DNA of 64,000 nucleotides from Flaviflexus ciconiae (GTDB lineage Bacteria > Actinomycetota > Actinomycetes > Actinomycetales > Actinomycetaceae): positions 992,001-1,056,000 of the forward strand of contig NZ_CP034593.1 in NCBI RefSeq assembly GCF_003971195.1, read 5' to 3'. How positions within the stretch are numbered: the first letter of the stretch is position 1; each line of letters opens with the position of its first letter. Shown here piece after piece: positions 26,531-35,829 of this stretch. The position numbers were made by a program, and so were the translations under genes. The notes under the pieces are model-generated. The model ran no database searches, was not told where the DNA came from, and saw nothing but the letters and a program-made list of their open reading frames with translations.

Positions 26531-27162
26531 AGTGTTTCCTTCAGATGGTTAGGGAAGTGTTTCGTCAGATAAGAGGCGAGTTCTATTTCACCAGCGCGAT
26601 GGGATTTCCCGAGTGTTTCAAAGTAGTCGGTTTTATTGCGGAACCACGCACCGACACTTACGCCATGACTTGGGACAAAGAGTTCTTCAAGCGAGTCACC
26701 GGCACTGGCTTCACCGGGGTCTTTCACCCGGAAGTAGGTACCGGACTTGCCGTGGGCAAGGAAGCGTTTGATCCAGCCCGGATCGTCTCGATAGTACTCG
26801 AAGGTCCGGCAAGGGTTGCGACAGCCCGTGACCTCGAGGATCGCCGTACCGAAGCGGTACCGCGAGCCAATGATGAAGTCATCAACATTGGCCTCGACAC
26901 GAAGGTTCTCACCCCAGGTACCGGGTGGGAGTTCTATGCCGAGTTCGTTCTCCCACCATGCCATCTCCGAAGAGGATATGGCGTAGACGGCTTTCTCCGC
27001 TCCCCCGTGGTTCGCGCGGTCAGCTTGAACATCGCCCCACATCCCGAGCCGGGTCACCTTGACCTGTCCATCGACGGGAGCCTTCTTGATCGCCGTGACA
27101 CCGACCCGGCCAATGGACACGGGGGTCAGTTCTGAGACGACGCAGATATGGGTGACTCTCAT
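26527..27162 (-). CDS. MOSC-domain protein (YiiM-like)
   Basis: About 211 aa. The MOSC core includes VKVTRLGMWGDVQADRANHG, AVYAISSSEMAWWE and the conserved Cys in VTGCRNPCRTFEYY, the sulfur or molybdopterin-binding cysteine of the superfamily. YiiM-like members reduce N-hydroxylated compounds with Moco; whether this one does is unknown. I place the start at the ATG at 27162 because TAGAGT ends 7 nt before it; a GTG at 27171 would add three residues. It is the first gene of the MOSC-trmB-hemW run. Confidence 0.88.
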   Translation of the reverse strand: MRVTHICVVSELTPVSIGRVGVTAIKKAPVDGQVKVTRLGMWGDVQADRANHGGAEKAVYAISSSEMAWWENELGIELPPGTWGENLRVEANVDDFIIGSRYRFGTAILEVTGCRNPCRTFEYYRDDPGWIKRFLAHGKSGTYFRVKDPGEASAGDSLEELFVPSHGVSVGAWFRNKTDYFETLGKSHRAGEIELASYLTKHFPNHLKETL

Positions 27163-27169
27163 GTTCTCC

Positions 27170-27175
27170 ACTCTA
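27170..27175 (-). promoter_or_regulatory. Putative -10 element of the MOSC-trmB-hemW run
   Basis: TAGAGT on the minus strand, 7 nt before the ATG at 27162. Confidence 0.45.
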
Positions 27176-27438
27176 GCGCGGCACCAATGCGCCGCCCCGG
27201 CTATCGATCACTCTCCGCAGGGCCACAGTCAAGGAAAGGGCACAACCGGCTCATGGCACACGCAGAAAAAGGAAACGTTCTCTGGCTCTGGCACGGCCTC
27301 GAGAATTGGCACCGACAGGAAAAGTGTCACTGGCTCGATAACTCGACGTTGTCACAGCGCACCTGACCGCACAAGAAAGTCTTCGCCAATATGTTCGGCA
27401 AGAGCTTCTTGTTTGTTGGGGCGGACCGAACGGGACGA

Positions 27439-27519
27439 CTAGTCTTCCGAGGGCGGGTTGGCCCTTGCCCAAATAGCCACAATGACAACAATGACGACGA
27501 CCAGGATGAGCCACTTCAT
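27439..27519 (-). CDS. 26-aa single-span membrane peptide overlapping the lepA stop
   Basis: The reading frame is [26 protein letters not shown]. It begins inside the lepA stop: the sequence AATGAAG gives lepA TGA and this ATG with a 4-nt overlap, the coupling arrangement used throughout this window. It is a near-perfect membrane span (residues 3-17) flanked by Lys/Trp and Trp/Arg, followed by an acidic tail. No homologue is recognised. The overlap and composition make it a credible gene too short for routine calling. Confidence 0.68.
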   Translation of the reverse strand: MKWLILVVVIVVIVAIWARANPPSED

Positions 27520-29363
27520 TTCGAGGGCGCCTGATCTGATGTCAGGGCTGCGACGAACGCCTCTTGGGGAACGTCTACGCGTCCAATGGACTTCATGCGT
27601 TTCTTGCCTTCCTTCTGCTTCTCGAGCAGCTTCCTCTTACGGGAAATATCGCCGCCATAGCACTTCGCGAGCATGTCCTTACGCAGAGCCTTGATGGTTT
27701 CACGCGCAATAACACGCGAACCAATTGCGGCCTGGATCGGAATCTCGAACTGCTGGCGGGGAATAAGCCCCCTGAGCTTCCCGGTCATGTCCGTGCCGTA
27801 GGCGTACGCCTTGTCGCGGTGGACAATCGCCGAGAAGGCATCAACCTTCTCGTGGTTGAGAAGAATATCGACCTTGACGAGATCAGCTGTCTGATCCCCA
27901 TCCATGTCGTAATCCAGGGATGCATAGCCGCGGGTCTTGGACTTGAGCTGGTCAAAGAAGTCGAACACGATCTCGGCCAGCGGCAGACGGTAGTGCATCT
28001 CCACCCTGTCTTCCGACAGGTAGTCCATGCCACCCAGGGTGCCGCGGCGCTGCTGACACAACTCCATAACGGCACCAATGTAGTCGGCGGGCGTCAGGAT
28101 CGTTGCCTGCACCATGGGTTCAGAAATTGAAGCGACCTTGCCGTCGGGGAACTCCGATGGGTTCGTCACCTCGATGAGCTCACCGTCTTCCGACATGACC
28201 TCGTAAACGACCGAGGGTGCCGTCGCAATAAGGTCAATGTTGAACTCGCGCTCGAGGCGCTCGCGGATGATCTCCAGGTGAAGCAGGCCAAGGAAGCCAC
28301 AGCGGAAACCGAAGCCGAGGGCAGCGGACGATTCCGGTTCGAAGGTGAGTGCAGCGTCGTTCAGCTGGAGCTTATCGAGTGCCTCGCGCAGTGCCGGGAA
28401 GTCAGATCCGTCGATCGGATAGATACCGGAGAAGACCATGGGCTTCGGCTCAACGTAGCCGGGAAGCGGCTGCGAGGCGGGGCTGGATGTCATGGTCACG
28501 GTATCGCCCACGCGGGTCTGGCGAACATCCTTCGCACCCGTAATGAGGTAACCGACCTCGCCCACACCCAGTCCCTTGCTGGCCTTCGGCTCAGGAGAGA
28601 TGACACCGATCTCCTGGAGTTCGTGGGTGGTTCCCGTCGACATGGTGGTGAGCTTCGTGCGGGGCGTGAACAGTCCGTCCTTCACCCGCACGTAGGTCAC
28701 AACACCGCGGTAGCTGTCGTACACGGAGTCAAAGATCATGGCGCGTGCCGGAGCGTCCGCGTCACCGGTCGGTGCGGGAATCTCACCAACGATACGGTCC
28801 AGCAGATCGGAGACGCCCTCACCGGTCTTACCCGATACTCGCAGGCAGTCCTCCGGTTCGCCGCCGATGAGGGAGGCAAGCTCTTCGGCAAACTTCTCGG
28901 GCTGAGCCGCCGGAAGGTCGATCTTGTTAAGAACGGGGACAACGGTCAGGTCGTTCTCGAGAGCCATGTACAGGTTCGCAAGGGTCTGGGCCTCGATGCC
29001 CTGAGCAGCATCAACAAGGAGGATCGCACCCTCGCAGGCCGCGAGCGAACGGTTCACTTCGTAGGAGAAGTCGACGTGGCCGGGAGTGTCGATCATGTTG
29101 AGCGCATACTCGTTGCCGTCCACCGTCCACGGCATGCGAACGGCCTGAGACTTAATGGTGATACCGCGTTCACGCTCAATATCCATCCGGTCGAGGTATT
29201 GGGCTCGCATGAGCCGCTCCTCGACGATGCCGGTGAGCTGTAGCATCCGGTCGGCCAAAGTCGACTTGCCATGGTCGATGTGGGCGATGATGCAGAAGTT
29301 CCGCAACCGGTCAGCGGGCGTGTTGGCCGGCTGGAGTGACTGGGAGGGATTCGACTTAGACAC
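27516..29363 (-). CDS. lepA: Elongation factor 4 (LepA)
   Basis: 615 aa translational GTPase (back-translocation and 30S assembly roles are proposed). Motifs: [19 protein letters not shown] (G1), [14 protein letters not shown] (G2), [12 protein letters not shown] (G3), NKIDLP (G4). The LepA-specific C-terminal domain ends [20 protein letters not shown], the tRNA-contacting tail. GTG start with AAGGAG four bases before it. The stop overlaps the micro-ORF. Confidence 0.97.
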   Translation of the reverse strand: MSKSNPSQSLQPANTPADRLRNFCIIAHIDHGKSTLADRMLQLTGIVEERLMRAQYLDRMDIERERGITIKSQAVRMPWTVDGNEYALNMIDTPGHVDFSYEVNRSLAACEGAILLVDAAQGIEAQTLANLYMALENDLTVVPVLNKIDLPAAQPEKFAEELASLIGGEPEDCLRVSGKTGEGVSDLLDRIVGEIPAPTGDADAPARAMIFDSVYDSYRGVVTYVRVKDGLFTPRTKLTTMSTGTTHELQEIGVISPEPKASKGLGVGEVGYLITGAKDVRQTRVGDTVTMTSSPASQPLPGYVEPKPMVFSGIYPIDGSDFPALREALDKLQLNDAALTFEPESSAALGFGFRCGFLGLLHLEIIRERLEREFNIDLIATAPSVVYEVMSEDGELIEVTNPSEFPDGKVASISEPMVQATILTPADYIGAVMELCQQRRGTLGGMDYLSEDRVEMHYRLPLAEIVFDFFDQLKSKTRGYASLDYDMDGDQTADLVKVDILLNHEKVDAFSAIVHRDKAYAYGTDMTGKLRGLIPRQQFEIPIQAAIGSRVIARETIKALRKDMLAKCYGGDISRKRKLLEKQKEGKKRMKSIGRVDVPQEAFVAALTSDQAPSK

Positions 29364-29680
29364 TGGTCTCCTTCTATATTCCGGACCAGTCTACCCATCA
29401 ACAGCCCCCGGCCCACCCTCAGGGCCGGGTGAACTGTCTCAACGTCACTAAACCGGGTGCCAATACCGCCAATCAGGACCGTGTTCGCAGGTACACCCAG
29501 TGGTCGAGCCCCGTGGAAAGACGGTCCTATCCGCTCCCCCGCAATACGGATCCTCAATCATCACGAGCTAAGCCAACTCAGCCAAACACTTCAATGAAGC
29601 ATTCTCCGGCGTGTTCGCCCTCCGACAATTCCCAGTTCTCTTTCACGCTTTCGCTCTGTCAGCCTGGAATAATGGGCTAC
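29364..29680. other. Divergent gap between lepA and the next gene
   Basis: 317 bp without a gene. A CCCGGCCC/GGGCCGGG hairpin lies at 29407-29429. AATAAT at 29668-29673 is a likely -10 for the plus-strand gene. Nothing else is recognised. Confidence 0.5.
29668..29673 (+). promoter_or_regulatory. Putative -10 element
   Basis: AATAAT, 7 nt before the ATG at 29681. The identical hexamer and spacing precede holA. Confidence 0.4.
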
Positions 29681-30232
29681 ATGAGCGCACTGCCGGGATC
29701 CCTGTCGTTATTTCTCCCGCTCCTCGTCAAGCTTTTGCGGGGACCGGGCAAGGCCATCGTGCTCGTCAATGGATTACTGACGGCCCTCCTCCTGTGGCTC
29801 ACGATCGACTCGGTCCGCGACGGCAATGCCGGCGTGTGGGTTCCGCTCGTCATGGCAGCGGTTCTTCTCCTTGGCATCATCGTCTTCGCCATCCGCGGTA
29901 GCCGCCTCGCCAAGCACGTTGACGACCTTGAAAAGCTCCAGGCCCAGACTCAGCCCAGCCAGGAGATCATCACCCAGGACGGTAGGTCCGTCCAGGAAGA
30001 GGAAATGAAGCAACGTTTCCACGATGCTTCCTACGAGGCTAACCAGCTGAATGCTCGGTTCATGCCGCGGGTTAACGCCGCACAGCGTGCCGCCATCGCC
30101 GCCGCAGGTGGCACCGTCCAGGCTCCCTACCTCAAGGCCGACCTACGAATCACCCTCGTCGCCGGGATGCTCACCGTGGCAGCGGGCCCGCTCTCGATCA
30201 TTCTCATGATCTTCACCGCCGCCATGTCCTGA
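29681..30232 (+). CDS. Small integral membrane protein of unknown function
   Basis: About 183 aa from MSALPGS (an ATG three codons upstream is possible). Membrane segments: about 24-43 (AIVLVNGLLTALLLWLTI), 51-69 (WVPLVMAAVLLLGIIVFAIR) and a C-terminal one (ITLVAGMLTVAAGPLSIILMIF). The loop ~72-150 is polar (DDLEKLQAQTQPSQEIITQD) and probably cytoplasmic with helical character. No family is recognised. AATAAT ending 7 nt upstream suggests a leaderless start at this ATG. Confidence 0.78.
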   Translation: MSALPGSLSLFLPLLVKLLRGPGKAIVLVNGLLTALLLWLTIDSVRDGNAGVWVPLVMAAVLLLGIIVFAIRGSRLAKHVDDLEKLQAQTQPSQEIITQDGRSVQEEEMKQRFHDASYEANQLNARFMPRVNAAQRAAIAAAGGTVQAPYLKADLRITLVAGMLTVAAGPLSIILMIFTAAMS

Positions 30233-30346
30233 TCAGCGTGCGCTGATCATTAAACTCCTCATTCTCATTCCCGTCCCATCTCGCAAGGGATAACTCCCCA
30301 ATATTTGGGGCAGACCTACCGCCGTCGTTGTGGGACGATAAATGCT

Positions 30347-30856
30347 ATGGGACTACCAACGAAATATCTCGGCAAAGATGAAGTCATCATCCGGCACATG
30401 CACAGCCATGTGAAGGAGCTCTTCCTCGCGATCATCCTCGGCATCCTGCTGATCATTGCCGTTATCGCGGCCTTTGTATTCTTGCCCGAGTCCGTCGATC
30501 CCTGGGGCCCCTGGGTTGTTGTTGGCCTCGCCGTCATCCTCGCCATCTGGAAGGTCTTCATTCCCTGGCTGAAGTGGATCACGGACACCTACACGATCAC
30601 GTCTCGCCGCATCATCACCCGCACCGGCATCATCGCCAAGAACGGCCACGACATTCCTCTTGCCAGGATCTCGAACGTTGCCTACGAGCACGATCTCATC
30701 GACCGCATCTTCGGTTGCGGCACCCTGATCCTCGAGACCTCAGCCGACAACCCGCTGCGCCTTCATGACATCCCCAAGGTCGAACAGGTCCACGTTGAAT
30801 TGACCGAACTGCTGTTCAACAACGACCAGCATTACGACCGGGAAATTGACTACTGA
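30347..30856 (+). CDS. Bacterial PH-domain (YdbS-like) membrane protein
   Basis: 169 aa from MGLPTKYLGKDEVIIRHMH. Two close membrane helices (about 25-48 and 54-72) are followed by a bPH2-type domain: TDTYTITSRRIITRTGIIAKNGHDIPLARISNV, where YTITSRRI and IPLARI are the family landmarks (shown here only as anchors at residues ~78-110). Such proteins are membrane-associated with unknown ligands. A GACGAT hexamer 7 nt upstream is a weak -10 candidate. The C-terminus is NNDQHYDREIDY. Confidence 0.86.
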   Translation: MGLPTKYLGKDEVIIRHMHSHVKELFLAIILGILLIIAVIAAFVFLPESVDPWGPWVVVGLAVILAIWKVFIPWLKWITDTYTITSRRIITRTGIIAKNGHDIPLARISNVAYEHDLIDRIFGCGTLILETSADNPLRLHDIPKVEQVHVELTELLFNNDQHYDREIDY

Positions 30857-31190
30857 GGACCGCGGCGTACAACCACCCAGGTCTTATCCAAGCGGCGTCG
30901 GGCTCACTTCCGGCGCCGCTTCCTGTTCGTCGACATCACCCGGTTCCTCATTATTGGGTATGGCCAGCCAACCCCAACGATGACGATTCTGGGCCGCGGC
31001 CCGAGCATTCTCAGCCAAATACCAGAACGCCAACGGCCGAAAAGCACTGGCTTAGCCAAGATGATCCGGAAGGATCGTCATTCGGTTATCCCGTTAGCAT
31101 CACGGATCTGCGAGGCGTTGGCGGGTCGTTTGAACGGCTTATGCAGCGATTCCAGCACAGCAGGGACAAAGATTCCATTATCGTGGTGGC
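30857..31190. other. 334-bp gap with a terminator-like hairpin and a possible gene remnant
   Basis: AAGCGGCG at 30890-30897 pairs with CGCCGCTT at 30914-30921 (a bulged longer stem is possible), a probable terminator of the PH-domain gene. On the minus strand about 31060-30884 a ~55-codon frame without an ATG reads FRPLAFWYLAENARAA then WGWLAIPNNEEPGDVDE. It looks protein-like but is not recognised and may be a remnant. Confidence 0.4.
31179..31184 (+). promoter_or_regulatory. Putative -10 element of the PemK/MazF-like gene
   Basis: TATCGT, 6 nt (GGTGGC) before the GTG at 31191. Confidence 0.45.
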
Positions 31191-31808
31191 GTGAGTTTCT
31201 TAAATAAAGCTATTCGCGTAGCCAAGTCCGTTGCGCGATCCCCGCAAGCCCGCCGCATGATGCGTCAGGCCGTGAACCAGATTCAGAATAAGACAAAGTC
31301 ACCGGGATCCCAGAGGCAGGATTCTCCGAAGCCGTCACCGCGGCACGCTGGCGGATCTGGCACTGCACCTGGCCCGAACGATCACGCGATCGAGTACTCC
31401 TTCGCGCAGTTCGGCATGCCAAGGTTTTCGTATGCTCCGGCCAATGATGGTGATGCTGATCCGGGTGAGGTCGTATGGACGTGGGTTCCTTACGAAGACG
31501 ATCCCAACCAGGGTAAGGACCGCCCGGTTCTTGTTCTTGCCAGGCAGGGTGATTCAGTGATCTTCGCTCAGATGACATCGAAGGATCACGTAGACGGCAA
31601 CAATGGGTTTACCCGTGATGATCACCTGGGCCGCCGGTGGATCGATATGGGCACGGGCGACTGGGACAGTCAGGGTAGAGAATCAGAGGCACGAATTGAC
31701 CGTCTTCTTATCGCCCACAAGAATTCGATTAGGCGTGAGGGCGGACGTCTCGATAAGACGCGTTTCACACGGATTACCGACGCGGTCACTACGATTCACG
31801 GAAACTAA
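31191..31808 (+). CDS. PemK/MazF-family toxin-like protein with basic N-terminal extension
   Basis: 205 aa. Residues 1-70 are basic, then low-complexity Ser/Pro/Gly. Residues ~85-205 resemble the PemK/MazF fold used by long actinobacterial members: PGEVVWTWVPYEDDPNQGKDR with the start strand, RPVLVLARQGDSVIFAQMTSK with the conserved RP-x-L, and IDRLLIAHKNSIRREGGRLD. Classical members are mRNA endoribonucleases. No small antitoxin gene is adjacent, so it is an orphan, and the longer actinobacterial members may not be toxins at all. The GTG start has TATCGT 6 nt upstream. Confidence 0.72.
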   Translation: MSFLNKAIRVAKSVARSPQARRMMRQAVNQIQNKTKSPGSQRQDSPKPSPRHAGGSGTAPGPNDHAIEYSFAQFGMPRFSYAPANDGDADPGEVVWTWVPYEDDPNQGKDRPVLVLARQGDSVIFAQMTSKDHVDGNNGFTRDDHLGRRWIDMGTGDWDSQGRESEARIDRLLIAHKNSIRREGGRLDKTRFTRITDAVTTIHGN

Positions 31809-31966
31809 CTGATAGTCTTGTTCATCGGACTTGAGTATCCGGTCGATACTCTCGTCACGCCACAGACCAAACCACGGGGTGCCCCACGCCCCAGTCCCGG
31901 TCATGGCAGAGCCCTCACTGACCGTGTAAATGTTCGCATCCGCGAGTAGACGAAAGAATTGAGAAC
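31809..31966 (-). pseudogene. Possible relic of a small DUF2750-like gene, opposite strand upstream of rpsT
   Basis: Reading leftward from about 31973 with a TTG start gives [17 protein letters not shown] then TPWFGLWRDESIDRILK and EQDYQLVSV. The block spacing reminds me of DUF2750 proteins, which would need another ~50 residues after this point. Beyond 31808 the frame only runs antisense to the toxin-like gene, so the piece is truncated there. This is a weak call based on appearance alone. Confidence 0.25.
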
Positions 31967-32233
31967 GTGGCAAACATTAAGTCGCAGAAGAAGCGCAACC
32001 TGACCAACGAGAAGGCTCGGGTTCGCAACCAGGCTGTTAAGGCCGAGCTGAAGACCTACGTCCGTAACGTCCGTAAGGCCGTCGACGCAGGCAACAAGGA
32101 CGAGGCAAACGCCGCTCTCGGCGCCGCCGGCCGCAAGCTGGACAAGGCAGTCTCCAAGGGCGTCATCCACAAGAACCAGGCCGCCAACCGCAAGTCGAAG
32201 CTTGCCAAGGTAGTCAACAAGATCGAGGCCTAA
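31967..32233 (+). CDS. rpsT: 30S ribosomal protein S20
   Basis: 88 aa, GTG start ([20 protein letters not shown]). Lys/Arg-rich throughout, with the family C-terminal [19 protein letters not shown]. It binds 16S rRNA in the 30S body. It is monocistronic with a strong terminator and convergent with holA, the common rpsT-holA neighbourhood. Confidence 0.98.
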   Translation: MANIKSQKKRNLTNEKARVRNQAVKAELKTYVRNVRKAVDAGNKDEANAALGAAGRKLDKAVSKGVIHKNQAANRKSKLAKVVNKIEA

Positions 32234-32272
32234 GCTTAGATTTACGAATTGGGCTATTCAGTAGCCTTTCAT

Positions 32273-32309
32273 GAGAGGTCGGGAGTGCTTGAAGCGCTCC
32301 CGACCTCTC
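32273..32309 (+). terminator. rpsT terminator
   Basis: GAGAGGTCGGGAG pairs with CTCCCGACCTCTC around an inner TGCTTGAAGCG, followed by TGCTTGTTG. It starts 39 bp after the stop. Confidence 0.85.
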
Positions 32310-32506
32310 TGCTTGTTGCGGCAAAGCTCGACGGATTAATTCGTTTCCGTGTTGAGGTCAGCGCAATCGAGAGCCCATCGGAGCATGGACGGAGCGACAT
32401 ACATTGTCGACACGTGGCTCCTTTGCGTCTAGCTAGGTCTTTGATCGATCCTAACCGAGGGCCAACGCTTTCAATTCCCTGACGCGCAGGCCTGTGGGCC
32501 CGGCAC

Positions 32507-33502
32507 TCACAACCTGCGCGCCGCCGTCACCTCACGGATGCACTTCTCGAGGGCATAGGCGGGATCGCGTGCTTCACCGCGGAAGCCCTTCACATCACCA
32601 TCGGCCTTGGCAATGGATCGGATGGCGGCGCTCAGCCCTTCATCCGACCAGTTCCGCAGGTCGCGCCTCGCCCTGTCTATCTGCCACGGCTCCATGGATA
32701 GCTTGACGGAGGCACCGTCCCGTCCCATCGTTGCCGAGACGCGTGCCAGCTGCCTGACTTTCATGGCCAGTGCCGACACGATGAGGACCTCGGCCGTTCC
32801 AGTAGCCAATGCATGGCGCAGGAGCTCGAGCGCACGTGCCACATTGCCGGCCACTGCAGCATCGGCAACGGCGAAGTTCTTCGCTTCGATCCGGCCGCCG
32901 TAGTACGTGTCGACGGCCTTAGCCGTGATCGTTCCTTCAACATCGTCGAAGAGCTGGCGCAGTGCCGAGGTCAGTTCCCTCAGGTCGCTTCCAAGACCGT
33001 CAACAAGAGCCTGGTAGGCATCTTCTGCAACAGTCCTCTTAGCCCTGCGAGCATCCGCCTTCAGCAGGGCAATCTTGTGGCCGGAATTCTTGACCTCCTC
33101 AATGACAACAACGGGAAAGCCTGCTTGGCCGACTGCGGTATCGAGCTTGATACCGCGTCCGACTTTACCGTTACGGATAGCAATGAGGAACAGGTCGGGG
33201 CTGGGATCTTGGAGGAGCTGCATACAGTCACCAAGGAAGTCATCGTTCATGGTTTCCAGGCCGGTGACGATGGCGATCTTTGCGCCACCAAAGAGTGAGG
33301 GGCTGGCAAGGACTGCGAGCTCTCCCCCGGTGTACGAAGCAGCGTCAATCTGAGTGACCTCAATGTCGGGGTCTTGGGAACGAGCCTGGGCAACGAGTCG
33401 ATCACGAGCCCTTTCGGTGAGGGCCTCTTCTTTCGACTTGATCAAGACGATCGGTGCGAGATCGACTGTGTCCCACGTGGGCCCGCTACTCTTTCCTGCC
33501 AT
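32507..33502 (-). CDS. holA: DNA polymerase III subunit delta HolA
   Basis: 331 aa from MAGKSSGPTWDTV; ATGs or GTGs upstream could add up to 11 residues. This is the clamp-loader delta subunit. Recognisable blocks are IVLIKSKEEALTERARDRLV, ASPSLFGGAKIAIVTGLE, EVKNSGHKIALLKADARRAK, LGSDLRELTSALRQLFDD and NFAVADAAVAGNVARALELL. I prefer this start because AATAAT ends 7 nt before it. comEC and comEA lie upstream on the same strand (90 bp gap), the usual comEA-comEC-holA order. Confidence 0.94.
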   Translation of the reverse strand: MAGKSSGPTWDTVDLAPIVLIKSKEEALTERARDRLVAQARSQDPDIEVTQIDAASYTGGELAVLASPSLFGGAKIAIVTGLETMNDDFLGDCMQLLQDPSPDLFLIAIRNGKVGRGIKLDTAVGQAGFPVVVIEEVKNSGHKIALLKADARRAKRTVAEDAYQALVDGLGSDLRELTSALRQLFDDVEGTITAKAVDTYYGGRIEAKNFAVADAAVAGNVARALELLRHALATGTAEVLIVSALAMKVRQLARVSATMGRDGASVKLSMEPWQIDRARRDLRNWSDEGLSAAIRSIAKADGDVKGFRGEARDPAYALEKCIREVTAARRL

Positions 33503-33509
33503 GCCGACC

Positions 33510-33515
33510 ATTATT
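33510..33515 (-). promoter_or_regulatory. Putative -10 element of holA
   Basis: AATAAT on the minus strand, 7 nt before the ATG at 33502. The surrounding GGAATAATGG also occurs before the gene at 29681. Confidence 0.4.
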
Positions 33516-33624
33516 CCACGCCTGCCGGGCACCACGAGCCAGGGCGCTATGCCGGTAGCACCAATTTCCGTTGCGTACTAGCCGCCTAGACCCATCGCCA
33601 GGCGCATTGAGTCGTGCGTCTCTA

Positions 33625-35829
33625 TCACTCGAACTTGATAAAGATGTCTCCGTCCTCCGTTGCCAAGATATTCCCGTACTGCGAATAGAGATCAATGGTG
33701 GAGGGAGCGGGATGTCCGTAGGTGTTTTCCCCGTACGAGAGCAGTGCCGTTTCCGCTCCTACCGCGAGCGCAAACCCGTCGTCTTGCTTTGATGATCCGT
33801 GGTGCGGGATGAGGACGATGTCGGCGGCTATGTCCCGGCCAGATAGAGTCCGCTGGGCGTCGGTCTCGAGGTCTCCGGGGATGAGGAGGGTTTGTCCGAG
33901 GCTTACTCGGAGTACGAGGGATTGGTTGTTGATGCAGGCGTCGTCGTAGCAATTCCGTTGGCTATCTGGCCAGAGGATCTCTATTCCCTCGGCGTTGTCT
34001 CCGGCGCGTAGTTCTCGAATGGGAATGTTCGTCCCGCTATCCGCTATCTGCCATTCGACTTCGGGTGTGATGCCGGGGCCGACCCAGATCTCTTGGGCGC
34101 CTCGGCTCAATGCTGTGTCAAGGTTTCCGGCGTGGTCGGCGTGCATGTGGGTTAGGACAACGATGTCGATGTGTGTTCCTGCGGCGTCCAGGCATTGGCC
34201 TAGTCGTTCTTCTTCGGTACCCGTGTCGACGAGATAGACGGTGCCCTCGTGCTTGAAGAGTGTTGCGGCCCCCTGCCCAACATCGCATTGGACAATGTCC
34301 CAGTCGGGTACCTGTGTGGGCAGGAGTCGCCACACGCCGTAGAGGACGGCAATGCCAAGGGCTCCAATGCCAAGCGTTCGCTTCTTTACGCCAAGGTGGA
34401 CGATAGGCCAGGCGAGCAGAAGGATGCCGGCGTAGACGACAATGACGAGTCTTCCATCGATGCCGGAGCCCCACCATCCCGACATTTCTTCCGCGACCGT
34501 GTCGATCCAGGAGACGCACCGCGCCGCCATCCACCCCAACGCTTGACCAACATAGGGAACCGGTGCAGCGATGATCGCTCCGAGGGCAAGGATTGTTCCG
34601 ATGGGTACGACGGGTGCAACCACGGCATTGGCGAGAGCTGACCACAGGGAGGCCGTGTCGGTCAACAACAGGATGATGGGTGAGCAAGCGAGGTGGGCAA
34701 CGGCTGGAACAGCGAGGAGGTTGGCACCTGGCACGGTGATGATAGGAGCAAGGAGCGCCGAGGCGGGAGCCGAGAAGATAATGATTGCCGCCGTGGAGAC
34801 CACCGACAGAATAAAGCCGTAGGCGAGAGCAAGGGTTGGCTCGAAGGCCAGGAGGAGAATGATAGAGGCGCCGAGGGCAGGGAGGGCGCTCGCGGGTCTT
34901 CTCATCCACACCCCGGCGAGCACAACTACTCCCATGACGGCCGCTCTCATGACGGAGGGCTGTGCTCCCGTGGCAAGCACAAGAACGCCAAGAACTCCGG
35001 CAGCGGCCGTTACGGCAAGTACTTTTCTTTTGCGGCCGACAAGGCCTAAGACAATGGCGGTGATCATCGAGACGTGGGAACCGGAGACTGCGGTCAGGTG
35101 GGTGAGGTTCACGGCCGCGAGCGCATCCCCGTCTTCTTCTGGGATACCGGAGTCGTCACCAATGGCAACGCCCGGGACAAGTCCTCGTACCGCCGGTGGT
35201 TCATCCTCCAGGTATTCGTCCAGGACCGCCGCCCTATTTGCTATCCAGCGGGATACGGGATCGGCTTCTTCAATGAGCGTGGGTCCGCGAAGGACTGTCG
35301 CCCATGCGACTTCCCTCGATCCGGGATCGGTGGGCTCGAGCCTGACGAGCACGTCGACCGTTTCGTGGAGATTAAAGTCAGCGAGGTTGTCGCCACCAAG
35401 CAGGGTGACACTCGAGTAGGAGCCGGATACCTGGCCACGGCCTTCGACATGTTCAATGCTCAGGGTTCGAAGTATTTGGTCTCCAGCGGGGTTCGGGTAG
35501 GAGGCAATCTCCCCCTGTACGGTGACAACTGCTTTGGCTGAGATGAGGTCGGAGAGAATTCCTCTATTTCCCAGGTGGTTGTGTGCGGCGACCACCCCGC
35601 TGGCAAGGATGGCGGAAAGAACGACCACAACAAGAGTCGGCCACCAGTAGGTGATGGCATCGCCCTTTCCTTGACCGACGTGTTTACGGATAAAGGAGAT
35701 GACGAAGACGAGGCCACCGACGAGGACGCTGACCGTAATGGTGAAGCCTGCGCTTTCGAGTAAGACGCCGATGGTGGCGACCCACCAAGCTCCCGCTGCC
35801 AGGAGGATCCGCACGTCGCCGTGCGTCAT
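33625..35829 (-). CDS. comEC: ComEC/Rec2-family DNA uptake channel
   Basis: 734 aa. Layout: two N-terminal membrane helices, a soluble OB-like DUF4131 region (~85-210), the multi-span competence domain (~230-500, with HLTAVSGSHVSMITAIVLGL), and a C-terminal metallo-beta-lactamase-like domain (~515-734). In that domain the metal motif THMHADHAGNL is intact, as are PGDLETDAQRTL and LIPHHGSSKQDD. ComEC forms the inner-membrane channel for transforming DNA. It overlaps comEA by 4 nt. Confidence 0.95.
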   Translation of the reverse strand: MTHGDVRILLAAGAWWVATIGVLLESAGFTITVSVLVGGLVFVISFIRKHVGQGKGDAITYWWPTLVVVVLSAILASGVVAAHNHLGNRGILSDLISAKAVVTVQGEIASYPNPAGDQILRTLSIEHVEGRGQVSGSYSSVTLLGGDNLADFNLHETVDVLVRLEPTDPGSREVAWATVLRGPTLIEEADPVSRWIANRAAVLDEYLEDEPPAVRGLVPGVAIGDDSGIPEEDGDALAAVNLTHLTAVSGSHVSMITAIVLGLVGRKRKVLAVTAAAGVLGVLVLATGAQPSVMRAAVMGVVVLAGVWMRRPASALPALGASIILLLAFEPTLALAYGFILSVVSTAAIIIFSAPASALLAPIITVPGANLLAVPAVAHLACSPIILLLTDTASLWSALANAVVAPVVPIGTILALGAIIAAPVPYVGQALGWMAARCVSWIDTVAEEMSGWWGSGIDGRLVIVVYAGILLLAWPIVHLGVKKRTLGIGALGIAVLYGVWRLLPTQVPDWDIVQCDVGQGAATLFKHEGTVYLVDTGTEEERLGQCLDAAGTHIDIVVLTHMHADHAGNLDTALSRGAQEIWVGPGITPEVEWQIADSGTNIPIRELRAGDNAEGIEILWPDSQRNCYDDACINNQSLVLRVSLGQTLLIPGDLETDAQRTLSGRDIAADIVLIPHHGSSKQDDGFALAVGAETALLSYGENTYGHPAPSTIDLYSQYGNILATEDGDIFIKFE

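Noticed and set aside
28278..29243. 321-codon plus-strand frame opposite lepA
   Set aside because: Antisense shadow; no family motif, and lepA is complete.
29407..29429. CCCGGCCC/GGGCCGGG hairpin considered as the lepA terminator
   Set aside because: It lies upstream of lepA in a divergent gap, so it cannot terminate a neighbouring gene.
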